A stretch of 64,000 nucleotides of DNA from JACKIC01 sp964543795 (GTDB lineage: Bacteria; Planctomycetota; UBA1135; UBA2386): the NCBI GenBank assembly GCA_964543795.1, contig CAZIZN010000028.1, positions 17,101 through 81,100 on the forward strand, written 5' to 3'. The notes beneath the pieces are model-generated. The model was not told the DNA's origin. It searched no databases and saw nothing but the letters and a program-made list of their open reading frames with translations. Positions 35,231-46,000 of the stretch are shown in pieces. The position numbers were made by a program, and so were the translations under genes. Numbering within the stretch: position 1 is the stretch's first letter; the number at the start of each line of letters is the position of its first letter.

Positions 35231-35854
35231 TCAGGGCAACCCCAGCCCGACCACCTCGACCCGTCCACAGCACTTCGGCCCGTCGCCGATCACCATGCCG
35301 CGCTTGTGGGCCACGAAGGTCACGGTCACGTCGGCGTGGCACGCGGCCCCGAGCACCTGGCCGGTGTCCCCGTGCAGACCCGAGGGGATGTCCACGCTGA
35401 CCTTGCCGCCCACCGCACGATCGAACGCCAGGACCCACGCGCGCGCCTCGCCCCGCAGTTCGCGGTCGAGTCCCGTGCCGAAGAGCGCGTCGACCCAGAT
35501 CGCACCCACGTGTGCCGCGGGGTCGGGCAAGGCGCCGACCGCGACGGGCACGCCGGCCGCGCGCAGGATGCGCAGTTGCAACGCGGCGTCGGGCGCCTTG
35601 GCCGGGTCCGGTTCGGCGAGCAGGTGGATCGCGCAGCGTGCGGCACCGAGGTGACGGGCCGCGGCGAGCCCGTCGCCGCCGTTGTTGCCCGCACCCGCAA
35701 GGATCACGAAACGATCGCCGAGCCGGCGCGCGTGTTCGGCGACCGAGCGCGCCGCGTTCTCCATCAGCAGGATCGTCGGCATCCCGAGCCGCTGGCACGC
35801 GTCGCGGTCGATCGCCCGCGCCTCGGCGACGGAGAGCACGCGCCCGGTGCTCAT
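35231..35854 (-). CDS. nnrE: NAD(P)H-hydrate epimerase (YjeF N-terminal domain only)
   Basis: The 207-residue protein corresponds to the YjeF_N epimerase domain, which interconverts R- and S-forms of hydrated NAD(P)H. Motifs are MENAARSVAE, ILAGAGNNGGDGLAAARHL and VDALFGTGLDRELRG, followed by VSVDIPSGLHGDTG. In most bacteria a C-terminal ADP-dependent dehydratase domain (NnrD) is fused; it is absent here, so that activity must be encoded elsewhere. The ATG overlaps the recG stop by four bases. Confidence 0.9.
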   Translation of the reverse strand: MSTGRVLSVAEARAIDRDACQRLGMPTILLMENAARSVAEHARRLGDRFVILAGAGNNGGDGLAAARHLGAARCAIHLLAEPDPAKAPDAALQLRILRAAGVPVAVGALPDPAAHVGAIWVDALFGTGLDRELRGEARAWVLAFDRAVGGKVSVDIPSGLHGDTGQVLGAACHADVTVTFVAHKRGMVIGDGPKCCGRVEVVGLGLP

Positions 35855-37818
35855 GCGCCACCCTCGGCGGCGACCGCGCGGCGCACCTGCAGCAGCAGTT
35901 CCAGATCCTCGGCGGGATCGAGCGCCCGCAGGTCGTGGAAACCGCTCTGCGCGGTGCCGAGCAGTTCGCCGCTGCCGCGCAGCGCGAGATCCGCCTCGGC
36001 CAGTTCGAAGCCGTCGGTCGTGCGGCACACGGCGGCGACGCGGTCGGTCCGCGGGCCGCACAGGAGCGCCAGTCCGCGCCTCGTGCCGCGGCCGACGCGG
36101 CCGCGCAGTTGGTGCAGGGTGGCGATGCCGAAACGCTCGGCGGCGACGACGACGATCAGCGTCGCCTCGGGCACGTCGATGCCGACCTCGAGCACGGTCG
36201 TCCCGACGAGCACGTCGAGCGAGCCGGTGCGGAAGGCCTCGAGCACGGCCCGCCGATCGGCGGCCTTCATGCGCCCGTGCACGCGGCCGCAGCGGAAGCG
36301 CCCGGCCAGCGCCTGCTCGACGCGCACCACGCCGCCCTTCTCGCCGTCCGCGCCCACCGCGGGGCAGACCACGAACACGCGCCCGCCGCGGCGGATCGCG
36401 CGGGCGATGCTGTGCATCGCCCGCGGCCAGCGCTCGGCGGGCAACTGGCGCGCCGGCACACGGCGGTGCCCTGTCGGCTTCTCGCGCAGCAGGACGACGT
36501 CGAGGTCGCCGAACAGCGTCAGCGCGAGCGTGCGGGGGATCGGCGTCGCCGTCATCACCAGCACGTGCGGATTGTCGCCCTTGTGCACGAGCGCCATGCG
36601 CTGGGCCACGCCGAACCGGTGCTGCTCGTCGACGATCACGAGCGACAGGCGGGGCAGGTCCGCGTCGCGGGCGAGCAACGCGTGCGTGCCGAACACCAGC
36701 TGCGGACCGCCGTCGCGCAGCGCTGCGGCCAGTTCGTCGCCCGCGCGTTGGCGCTGTGTCGCGGTGACCAGCAACACACGCACGTCGCTGCCTAGCAGCC
36801 AGCGCGAGACGTTCGCGTGGTGCTGCTCGGCGAGCACCTCGGTCGGCGCCAGGAAGGCGACCTGACCACCGCGCGCCACCACGGCGAGCGCCGCGGCGAT
36901 CGCCACCGCGGTCTTGCCGGTGCCGACGTCGCCTTGCAGCAGCATGCCGAGCGCCGCTGGTCCGGCGAGTCCCGCGAAGATGCGGTCGATGGCGGCCTCC
37001 TGGTCGGCGGTGAGCGCGAACGGGATGCGCGCCAGGATCCGCCGCCGCAGCACGGCGTCGACCGCGAACGGCCGCGCGGGCCGCTGCTGTCGGCTGCGCC
37101 TGGCCCGTTCCACGGCGGCGAACAGGCCCACCGCCTCGCGCAGCGCGAAGTGTCGGCGCGCGCGCTCGTGTTCGGCGTGATCCGCGGGCCGGTGCATCGC
37201 GAGCAGCAGCGACCGGGGGTCGCAGTCGTGCTCCGCGAGGCCGCGCGGCAGCGGCGGCAGGGCGAGGCGCGCCCAGTCGAGACGGTCGAGGCACAGCGCG
37301 ATCCAGCGCTGCAACCGCTCCGTCGACACGCCGTCGAACTCCGGGTAGCGCAGCTGGACGGCCCCCGCAGGCCGTGCATCCGCGGCGAGGATGCGCGCCT
37401 GCCCGAGCACGTAGCGGCCCTTCTGCCGCTGCAGTTCGCCCTCGACGACGCGCGGCTGCCCCACTGCGTACGCCTTGGCGAGCCACGGCTGGTTGTGGCA
37501 GCGGACCTCGAACAGCGCACCGTCCCTGGCGGCGAACACGACCGTGACCAGGGAGCGACGGCCGGGCAGGAACGAGCGCCGCACGGCATGCACGTGCCCG
37601 CCGATGCGCACCAGTTCGCCGATCGCCGCATCCTCGGGAACCGCGAGCGGGCGCAGCGGTCGACAGCGACGCGGGAAGCACGTCACGAAGTCGAGCACGG
37701 TGCACAAGCCCTGCGCCGCGAGCCGCCGCGCCGTCGTCGGACCGATGCCGGCGAGGCTCGACGCCGGCGCAGCCGGATCGAGGAGCGTCGTCGGGGCGTT
37801 GGCGAGGCGCGTCGGCAT
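35851..37818 (-). CDS. recG: ATP-dependent DNA helicase RecG
   Basis: A 655-residue RecG. An N-terminal helix-hairpin-like start (LAGIGPTTARRLAAQGL) leads into the OB wedge domain (about 65-160). Helicase domain 1 has Walker A QGDVGTGKT and the DEQH box in VIVDEQHRFG. Helicase domain 2 has TATPIPRTLAL, TTVLEVGIDVPEAT and HQLRGRVGRG. It remodels stalled replication forks. It is a little shorter than E. coli RecG (693 residues) because the N-terminal helical region is reduced. A 64-base region separates it from the divergent uridylyltransferase gene. Confidence 0.94.
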   Translation of the reverse strand: MPTRLANAPTTLLDPAAPASSLAGIGPTTARRLAAQGLCTVLDFVTCFPRRCRPLRPLAVPEDAAIGELVRIGGHVHAVRRSFLPGRRSLVTVVFAARDGALFEVRCHNQPWLAKAYAVGQPRVVEGELQRQKGRYVLGQARILAADARPAGAVQLRYPEFDGVSTERLQRWIALCLDRLDWARLALPPLPRGLAEHDCDPRSLLLAMHRPADHAEHERARRHFALREAVGLFAAVERARRSRQQRPARPFAVDAVLRRRILARIPFALTADQEAAIDRIFAGLAGPAALGMLLQGDVGTGKTAVAIAAALAVVARGGQVAFLAPTEVLAEQHHANVSRWLLGSDVRVLLVTATQRQRAGDELAAALRDGGPQLVFGTHALLARDADLPRLSLVIVDEQHRFGVAQRMALVHKGDNPHVLVMTATPIPRTLALTLFGDLDVVLLREKPTGHRRVPARQLPAERWPRAMHSIARAIRRGGRVFVVCPAVGADGEKGGVVRVEQALAGRFRCGRVHGRMKAADRRAVLEAFRTGSLDVLVGTTVLEVGIDVPEATLIVVVAAERFGIATLHQLRGRVGRGTRRGLALLCGPRTDRVAAVCRTTDGFELAEADLALRGSGELLGTAQSGFHDLRALDPAEDLELLLQVRRAVAAEGGA

Positions 37819-37882
37819 CGACGAAACGTGTAGCCAACCGAGGCTCGCGGCGAAACGGCCGCTCGGCTAGCCTCTCGCCCGC

Positions 37883-39016
37883 GTGACCGAACTCAACGAG
37901 CGACAACTCGCGTATCTCGGCCAGTACGGCTTCGACGCCGACCTGCTCCGCCGCTGGCGCAAGGACGTGGCGGAGGGAAGGTTGTCGAAAGCGGCGAACG
38001 CCGTGACCGGCGACCTGCTGGCGCCGCCGCCGGGCACCATCCAGAAACTGCCCGCACGTTCCACGAAGGCCTATCGCGAGCTGGCGGCGGCCGGCAGCGA
38101 GGCGATCGCCAAGGGGCAGCTCGGCGTCGTCGTGCTCAACGGCGGCATGGCGACGCGCTTCGGCGGCGTCGTCAAGGGCGTCGTGCCCGTGCTCGGTCCC
38201 GACCGGACCTTCCTCGCCCTGTGCGTCGAGGATGCCCTGCGCGCCGGGCGCCAGTGCGGTGGCCGCATCCCGTTCTTCGCGATGAACAGCTTCGCCACCG
38301 ACGCGGCGACGAAGCAGCACTTCGCCGAACACCGCGACTTCGGCGCCGCGCCGGGCCAGATCGAACACTTCACGCAGTTCGTGTCCGTGCGCATGACGCA
38401 GAGCGGCGAACTGTTCGAGACCGCCCCCGGCGAGATCTCGCCCTACGGCCCCGGCCACGGCGACTTCGCCGCCGCCTTCCGCGCCTGCGGTGCGCTGCGG
38501 CGGTTCCTCGACGCGGGCGGGCGCTACCTGCTCGTCAAGAACGTCGACAACCTCGGCGCGCGCGTCGATCCCGCGATCCTCGGCCACCACATCCGCTCTG
38601 GGTGCGAGGCGACCGTCGAGGTCGCCCCGAAGTGGCCGGAGGACGTCGGCGGCTCGCCCTACCTGTACCTCGGCCGCACCCAGCTCGTCGAACAGGTGCG
38701 TTACCCGGAGGGCTTCGATCCCAACATCGTCGACGTGTTCAACACCAACACGTTCACCTTCTCCGCGGCCGCGCTCGACCGCGACTTCGACCTCGGCTGG
38801 TACTACGTCGAGAAGACGGTCGACGGCCGCAAGGCCGTGCAGATCGAGCATCTCATCGGCGAGATGACGGCGCACCTCCCGACCGGCTTCCTGCAGGTGC
38901 GCCGCAACGGCCGGGAGTCCAGGTTCCTGCCGGTGAAGACGCCCGAGGATCTCGACGCCGCGCGCGACGAGATCCGCGAGATGTACGACGGCGGGACGGG
39001 TGACGAAGCCGCGTGA
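37883..39016 (+). CDS. UTP--sugar-1-phosphate uridylyltransferase (UDP-glucose/UDP-sugar pyrophosphorylase type)
   Basis: The 377-residue protein belongs to the eukaryote-type UDPGP family: VVLNGGMATRFGGVVKGVVPV at about residues 83-103 (nucleotide loop), SPYGPGHGD near 190, VKNVDNLGARVDP, and a C-terminal PVKTPEDLDAARDEI. The usual first glycine loop LNGGxGTxxG has Ala for Gly at one position. It should make UDP-glucose, UDP-galactose or UDP-N-acetyl-hexosamine. The start is GTG, divergent from recG. It probably supplies sugar donors to the glycosyltransferases downstream, though those lie on the opposite strand. Confidence 0.82.
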   Translation: MTELNERQLAYLGQYGFDADLLRRWRKDVAEGRLSKAANAVTGDLLAPPPGTIQKLPARSTKAYRELAAAGSEAIAKGQLGVVVLNGGMATRFGGVVKGVVPVLGPDRTFLALCVEDALRAGRQCGGRIPFFAMNSFATDAATKQHFAEHRDFGAAPGQIEHFTQFVSVRMTQSGELFETAPGEISPYGPGHGDFAAAFRACGALRRFLDAGGRYLLVKNVDNLGARVDPAILGHHIRSGCEATVEVAPKWPEDVGGSPYLYLGRTQLVEQVRYPEGFDPNIVDVFNTNTFTFSAAALDRDFDLGWYYVEKTVDGRKAVQIEHLIGEMTAHLPTGFLQVRRNGRESRFLPVKTPEDLDAARDEIREMYDGGTGDEAA

Positions 39017-39028
39017 CCGTGCGGCGGT

Positions 39029-40051
39029 TCAACGCCCCGCGCCCTTGTACTCGATGAGGCGGCCCGGCCCGCCGCGCAGGCGCCGCCAGCAGTAGACGAA
39101 CATGCCCTGCACTGCCGGCCACTTGGCGAGCAGGCAGAAGGTGGCAAAGCAGTCGGCATCGGCCGCAGGCCAACGGCGCGCCGCGTGGCGCCGGATGCGC
39201 CGCCACAGCAGCGAGTAGGCGGCGGCGACGAGCAGGGCCGCACCGCTCCACGCGGCCCACGGCGGCGCGCCCGACCCTTGCGCGACGACCGCCGCGACGG
39301 CCGCGCCGGCAGGTACGCCGACGACCCAGAACAGGTGGCTGAAGGCCTGCCGGGCGCGGGGATACGCCAGGCCGTGGCGCCCGAGCCCTTCGCCCTCGAC
39401 GTAGCCGGCGCGCACGGCGCGGCGCCACCACTGGCCGAAGCGGTGCATCGCGGCGTCGTGAACCGTCATCGGCGCGTCGATGCGCCGGATGCGCCAGCCT
39501 TCGGCGCGAAGCCGGCGGCACAGGTCGGGCTCCTCGCCGGCGATCAGCGTCGGGTCGTAACCGCCGACCGCGGCGAGCGGCTCCGCCCGCATCAGGGCGT
39601 CGCCGCCGCAAGCCTCCACTTCGCCGACCGGCACGTCCCATTCGAGGTCGATGACCCGGTTGTAGCGCGATGCGTCGCGTTCGCGCTCGCGCCGCCGTCC
39701 GAACACGACCGCGAGACGATCCTCGGCGGCCATCGCCGCGCGCGCCGCCTCGAGCCAGCCGGCCTCGATCACGCAGTCGCCGTCGACGAACTGGACGAAG
39801 GCGAGCCGGGGCAGGCGTTCGCGCAGTCGGGCGAACCCCGCGTTGCGCGCCCGTGCCGCGGTGAACGGCACGGCGAGGTCGAGGTCCACGACCTCGGCGC
39901 CGGCGGACCGGGCAGCCGCTGCGCTGCCGTCGGTCGAACCCGAATCGACGTAGACGGCGCGCGTGACGAGGGGGCCCAACGAGGACAGGCAGCGGCGCAA
40001 CCTCTCGCCCTCGTTGCGACCGATGACGACGATGCCGAGGTCGCCGTCCAT
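39029..40051 (-). CDS. Family 2 glycosyltransferase with C-terminal membrane helices
   Basis: A 340-residue GT-A enzyme. The N-terminus has the family-2 pattern VIGRNEGERLRRCLSSLG and DSGSTDGS, followed by the metal-binding VDGDC motif (near residue 94) and GEEPDLCRRLRAEG as the acceptor-side acidic motif. Two hydrophobic segments (about 240-285) should anchor the C-terminus in the membrane. Its start lies three bases after the PKS stop, so it is likely translated from the PKS transcript. This suggests it glycosylates the PKS product or builds an associated glycan. Confidence 0.85.
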   Translation of the reverse strand: MDGDLGIVVIGRNEGERLRRCLSSLGPLVTRAVYVDSGSTDGSAAAARSAGAEVVDLDLAVPFTAARARNAGFARLRERLPRLAFVQFVDGDCVIEAGWLEAARAAMAAEDRLAVVFGRRRERERDASRYNRVIDLEWDVPVGEVEACGGDALMRAEPLAAVGGYDPTLIAGEEPDLCRRLRAEGWRIRRIDAPMTVHDAAMHRFGQWWRRAVRAGYVEGEGLGRHGLAYPRARQAFSHLFWVVGVPAGAAVAAVVAQGSGAPPWAAWSGAALLVAAAYSLLWRRIRRHAARRWPAADADCFATFCLLAKWPAVQGMFVYCWRRLRGGPGRLIEYKGAGR

Positions 40052-40054
40052 CGC

Positions 40055-43000
40055 TCAGACGAGCGCCGGTGCGCGCGCTGCCGGCGCGGCTGCGGGACGG
40101 GTCGCCGCGTCGATCGCGCGCCGCACCTCCGCGGCCAGCGAGCGCACGTTCGGCTCAAGCACCATGCTGTCGTGGTCGCCCGGCACCTCGACGACGTGCA
40201 GTTCGCGCACGTAGGGCGTCCAGCGGTTGTCGTGATGCACCAGCATGCGGTCCTTGTTCGCGTAGCGGCCACCGCCCAGGTCGTACACCTTGGGCAGCGG
40301 CGGACGGAACAGCCAGACGCGCAGCGGCTGGGGCTCGAGTCGATAGGCGTCCAGCGCCTTGCGGAACGCGATCTCGATCGCCTCGGAATGGAAGGTGGCA
40401 GGTTCCTCGACCAGCGGCTCGCCGCCGAGGCGGCGCTGCACCTTCTCCATCTCCCAGCGCAGCCGATTGCGGACCATCTGCCAGAGGTGGCCGACCCCGC
40501 CCCTGCGCAGCCTCTGCCACTGGATCTTCAGGCGATCGAGGCGTCCCGCCCATTCGAAGCCCGGCAGCGGCGTGTCCAGCATCACGAGGATCGACACCTC
40601 CTCGCCGGCCGCGCGCAGCTGCCGCGCCATCTCGTACGCGGTGAGTCCGCCACCCGAGAATCCGCCGAGCAGGTAGGGTCCGTGGGGCTGCACCGAGCGC
40701 ACCTCTTCGAGGTAGTCGCGCGCCGCCTCCTCGAAGGTCGTGTGCGGCTGCATGTCGCCGAACAGGCCGCGGGCCTGCAGGCCGTAGAACGGCCGGTCGG
40801 CGCCGATCAGCTGCGCCAGGTGACGCAGGTTGAGCACGTTGCCGAACATTCCCGCGACGAGGAAGAACGGCGTGCCGTCGCCGTGACGGCTCGGGTGCAT
40901 CGCCACGAGGTGGCGGTAGCGACTCTGCGGTGCCGGGGCGGCCGCCGGCGACGGAAGGCTGCTCGCACCGGCAACGCCGTCCTGACGCATCCGCGCCGCG
41001 AGCGCTTCGATCGTCGGCGCCTCGAACAACACGGACATCGGATAGTCGATGCGGTACGTCTTCTTGATCTTCGCGAACAGTCGCACCGCGATCAGCGAAT
41101 GGCCACCGAGGGCGAAGAAGTCGTCCTTGACGCCGACGGCGTCGATGCCCAACAGCTCCTCCCACAGGCGGACCAGTCCCTGTTCGACGTCGTCGCGCGG
41201 CGCCACGTATTCGTTGTCGAGTTCCGGCCGCGCGAAGCGGGTGCCGGCGTTGTCCGGGACCAGCTGCACCTTGCCGAGTTCTTCGAGCAGCCCAGGCAGC
41301 GGCACGGGCGTCAACACCGTCTCGACCGGCAGCTCGCCGGCGAGCACGCGGGCCAAGGCCTCCACACCCTCGGCCTGACGGATGCCCTTCTGGATGTTCT
41401 CGGCGAGCAGCTGCTCCGCGCCGCTGACCGCGCCCCGGGGTGCATGGTCCGGCTTCGCCGCCACCGGCGCGCCGGCGAGCGCGAACTCCTGGTCGGCGGC
41501 GAGCCGCCGCATCTGGAAGCCCTCGATCTCCACGAGCACGCGGCCGTCGGGCGCCGCGAGCACGAGGTCCGTCGACACGAGGTCGCCGCCGGTGCCGAGG
41601 GCGACACAGCGCCGGACCCAGCTGCGCACCTCGCGGGGCAGCCGATCGTGCACGCGGAAGCTGCGGTAGGCCAGCGGCACCCAGAGGTTCCTGGGGTCGT
41701 ATCCGGGCACGAGTTCCATCGCGTAGCCGGTGGCGAGATCCAGAAGGGCCGGATGCAGGCGGTGCGACGCGAGGTCGCCGGCGAAGGACTCGTCGAGCGC
41801 GACCGTGGCGAGGGCCTCGCCGTCGCCGTAGCGCAGTTCGCGCACGACGCGCCAACGCGGTCCGAAGCGCAGGTTGGCCTCCTGCGGCGACGGGATCCAG
41901 TCGGCGCCGACCGGCCGCCGCACGTCGAGACACCGAGCCGAGATCGCGGCGAGATCGACGCGTTCGGGCGGCTGCAGGTGGCCGAGCACGATGCGCGCCT
42001 GGGCGTGGGTCTGCCAGCCGTGCTTGCCGCTGCCGCCCGGTTCGTCGAGCACGACCTCGCTCTCGACCTCCAGTTCGTAGCCCTCGATGCTGCGTCGCAG
42101 GTGCGCGCGGATCGCGCGCGACTGACCGTCCGGCACGTACAACGGGCGGAAGAAGTAGAGGTCGCGCACCTCGAACGGCATCGACTCGCCTACAGCGGCG
42201 AGCGACTCGGCCGCGAGTTCGAGGAAGCCCGTGCCGGGCACGAGGGCGTGCCCCTGCCCCGTGCGATGTTCATCGAGCAGCCAGTGCGTGCTCGCCGCGA
42301 GTCGGCCCGTGAGCACGGCCTCGTCCGCCGTGACCTGCACCTTCTCCTGCAGCAGCGGTTGCGCGATAGCCTCGGGCCTGCCCGCCTCGGCCGCGCGACC
42401 CGCGTCGAGCGACGCCGTCATGCCGACGCGGTTCCAGGTGCCCCATTGCAGGGCCACGGTGGGCCGACCGGCCGCCGAACGCTGGCGCGCGAGGGCGTTG
42501 AGGAACGCGTTCGCCGCGACGTAGTCGACCTGGCCCGGCGGCCCGAGGATCGCGCTCGTCGACGAGAACAGCACGGTGAAGTCGAGCGGCTCGTCGCCGA
42601 GCACCTCCGCCAGCACGAGCGAACCCTGGACCTTGGGGGCGAGCACGCGCTCGATCGTCGCCTGCTCCTTGTTCGCCATCAGCTCGTCCTGGACGACGCC
42701 GGCCGCGTGGAACACGCCGTGCACGGGACCGAAGCGTCCGCGCGCCTCGGCGATCGCCGCGCGCAGCTGCACGACGTCGGCGATGTCGGCGGTCGCGACG
42801 TGCACCTCGGCTCCGAGCGACTCGAGCCAGCGCACCTTCTGGATCGCCTGCGAGACCGGGCCGGGCGCCGAGGCGAGGTGGCGGTCCCACTGGTCGCGCG
42901 GCGGCAGGCTGCGGCGCGTCACCAGGATCAGTCGGGCGCGGCTGGTGCGGGCGAGCCACTCGGCGACCAACGAAGCGATCCCGCCCAGGCCGCCGGTGAT

Positions 43001-46000
43001 CAGGTAGGTGCCGCGTTCGCGCAGACGCGCCGGCAATTCGGTGCGCGCCGGCGGCAGTTCCCGGGCCGCGTGCGCAAGCCGGCTGCGGGTGTCGCCCCGC
43101 CAGGCGAACTGTCCCGAGTCGCGCGCCGCGAGTTCCCGCTCGGCCACCGCCGCGAGCTGGTCGAGAGCGCCGCGATCGGTTCGGCCCCACCGGTCGAGCC
43201 GGACCTCCAGGTCGACGACGCGGCACTGCACTCCCGGCAGTTCCCGCGGCATGCAGAGGCCCGGCCCCAGCACGAGCGCCTTCTCGGGACGCACCGCAGC
43301 GATCCGCGCGGCGTCGGCAGGGCCGTCGAGTTCGTTGGCGAACACGACGATGCGGCAGTCCTCGGGCAGATCCTCGCCGCCGAGCGCCTGCGCGAGGAAG
43401 AAGAGGCTGTAGAAGCCCTGCTCCTCGCAGCGGTGGAAGAAGCTCGATCCGGGGCGGAAGCCGTGGTCCCTGGTCAGGAGCCAGAGGTGGGCGACGCCGC
43501 GCAGCTGACGCCCGCTGGCCGCCAGTTCGCGCAGGAGCGCGTCGTAGCCTTCGCGGCCGAGTTCGGGCGCGATCGCGTAACGCCCCTCGCCGAGCTTGCC
43601 GAAGCTGTCGCCGAGGTGCACCTCGACGACGTCGAGCTTGCGGCCGCGCAGCCGCGCCGCGAGGCGCTTGCCGACGCCGAGTTCGTCCACGAACACCAGC
43701 CAGGTACCGGGTTCGGCGGCGGCGGCCGGGGCCGGCGCGTCGCAGCGCTGCCACTCCGGCACCCACTGCCACTTCGCGACGTCGTCGACCCGATCGTTCG
43801 TCCCGGTGCGATCCTCCTGGCCCGCGGGATCGGCATCGACCCAGTATCGCTGGTGCCGGAACGCATACGTAGGCAGCGACAGACGCCGACGCGGCACCGG
43901 CACGAGATCCTCGAGCGGCACCTCGACGCCGGCGGCCCAGAGGCGTGCGTGTGCGCTCCGCCAGTAGACCTCGTCGTCGATGCGCTCCTCGGGGTGACGC
44001 AGCGACGGGATCGCGCTGCGATCCGCGGTCCAGGACGGGTGGAGGCGGACGAGCGAACTCAGGGTCCGCCCGGGCCCGACCTCGACGAACACGTTGCGCC
44101 CATCGCGCACCAGCAGGTCGACACCCGCGGCGAACAGCACCGTGTTGCGCAGGTGATCGACCCAGTACTGGGGCGAGGTCGCCTGCTGTTCGGTGATCCA
44201 GGTACCCGTGCGATTCGAGACGAACGCCAGCTTCGGCGCCGAGAACCGCATCGTGCGCAGGAAGGCGCCGAACTCGTCCAGGACCGGGTCGAGCATGCGC
44301 GAGTGCCCGGCGACCGGGATGCGCAGGACCTGGCACTCGATGCCTTCCTCGGCCAGCTTCGCCGCGAACGCGTGCACCTCTGCCGCCGGGCCCGAGATCA
44401 CGCAGAGTTCGGGAGCGTTCACCGTGGCGAGGTCCAGGGACGCGGGCATGCGCCGCTGGCACTCCGCTGCCGACAACGGGACGCTGATCATCGCGCCGCC
44501 CTGGAGCGGCTCGAGCAGGCGGCCGCGCAGGGCCACGAGTCGCAGGCAGTCCTCGAACGAGAAGACGCCCGCGAGGCACGCCGCGGAATACTCGCCGAGG
44601 CTGTGGCCGAGCAGCGCCGTCGGCCGCACGCCGCGGGCCAGCCAGCACTGGGCCAGGGAGTACTCGACGAGGAAGATCAACGGCAGCTGGATGCTCAGTC
44701 GATCGAGCTGGCGATCGACCTCGGCAGCGTCCATCGCGTCGCCCAACCACAACTCACGCACGTCCACGTCGACGAGCCCCGCCAGTTGCCGCAGACCGCG
44801 GTCGGCGTGCTCGCGGAACAGGACGTCGGTGGCGTAGAGACCCCTGGCCATGTGGCGGTGCTGTGCACCACCGCCGGGGAAGAGGAACACGACCTTGGCC
44901 GACTCCGTGGCCGTGTGCGTGTGGACCTGCTTCTGCTCCTCGCCCTCGAGCAGGCGCAGGGCATGCTCACGATCGCGGAATGCCGTCACGCGCCGTTTCG
45001 GGAACGCCTGACGGCCGTGGGCGAGCGTGCTGGCGACGTCCAGTACGTGCTGATCCGGATGGGCACGCAGGTGCGCGGCGAGGCGGCGGGCATAGTCGTC
45101 GAGCGAGCGCGCGTTGCGCGCCGACCAGACCAGCACGCCGGGCAGGGTCGCGGAACCGGCCAGGCTCGCCGGCTCGACGTTCGGCGCCTCCGCCAGGACG
45201 ACGTGCGCATTCGTGCCACCGACGCCGAGCGAATTGACGCTCGCGTAGCGCGGCTTGCCGCCGCGCCGCCAGGGCCGCAACCGGTCGTTGACGTAGAACG
45301 GACTGTTGACGAAGTCGATCAGCGGGTTGGGAGCCTCGAAGTTGAGGCTCGGCGGGATCTCCTCGTGGTGCAGCGAGAGGCACGCCTTGATGAAGCTGGC
45401 GGCACCCGCGGCCGTGTCGAGGTGACCTATGTTCGTCTTCACCGAGCCGAGGCCGCAGTACTGGCGTCGCTTCGAGCCGGCGAACGCCTGCGTGAGCGCC
45501 GACACCTCGATAGGGTCGCCGATCTCGGTACCGGTGCCGTGGCACTCGACGTAGGAGATGTCGTCGGGATCGACCCCGGCGAGCGCCATGGCCTCTGCCA
45601 TCGCCGCGGCCTGGCCGTCCACGCTGGGCGCCAGGTAGCCGACCTTGCGCGCACCGTCGTTGTTGACCGACGACCCCTTGACGACGGCGTAGACGTGGTC
45701 GCCGTCCTGCAGCGCATCGGCGAGGCGGCGCAGCACGACGACGGTCGCGCCGCTGCCGAAGACCGTTCCCCTCGAACGATGATCGAAGGCGCGGCAGTGC
45801 CCGTCGGGCGACAGCACCTCGCCCTCGTGGTAGACGTAGCCGCGCCGGTGCGGGATCTCGAACGTCACGCCGCCCGCCACCGCCATGTCGCACTCCCCGC
45901 TCAACAGGCTCTGCGCGGCGTAGTGGATCGCGACGAGGGAGGTCGAGCAGGCGGTCTGGATGTTGATGCTCGGGCCGCGCAGATCGAGGCAGTAGGAGAC

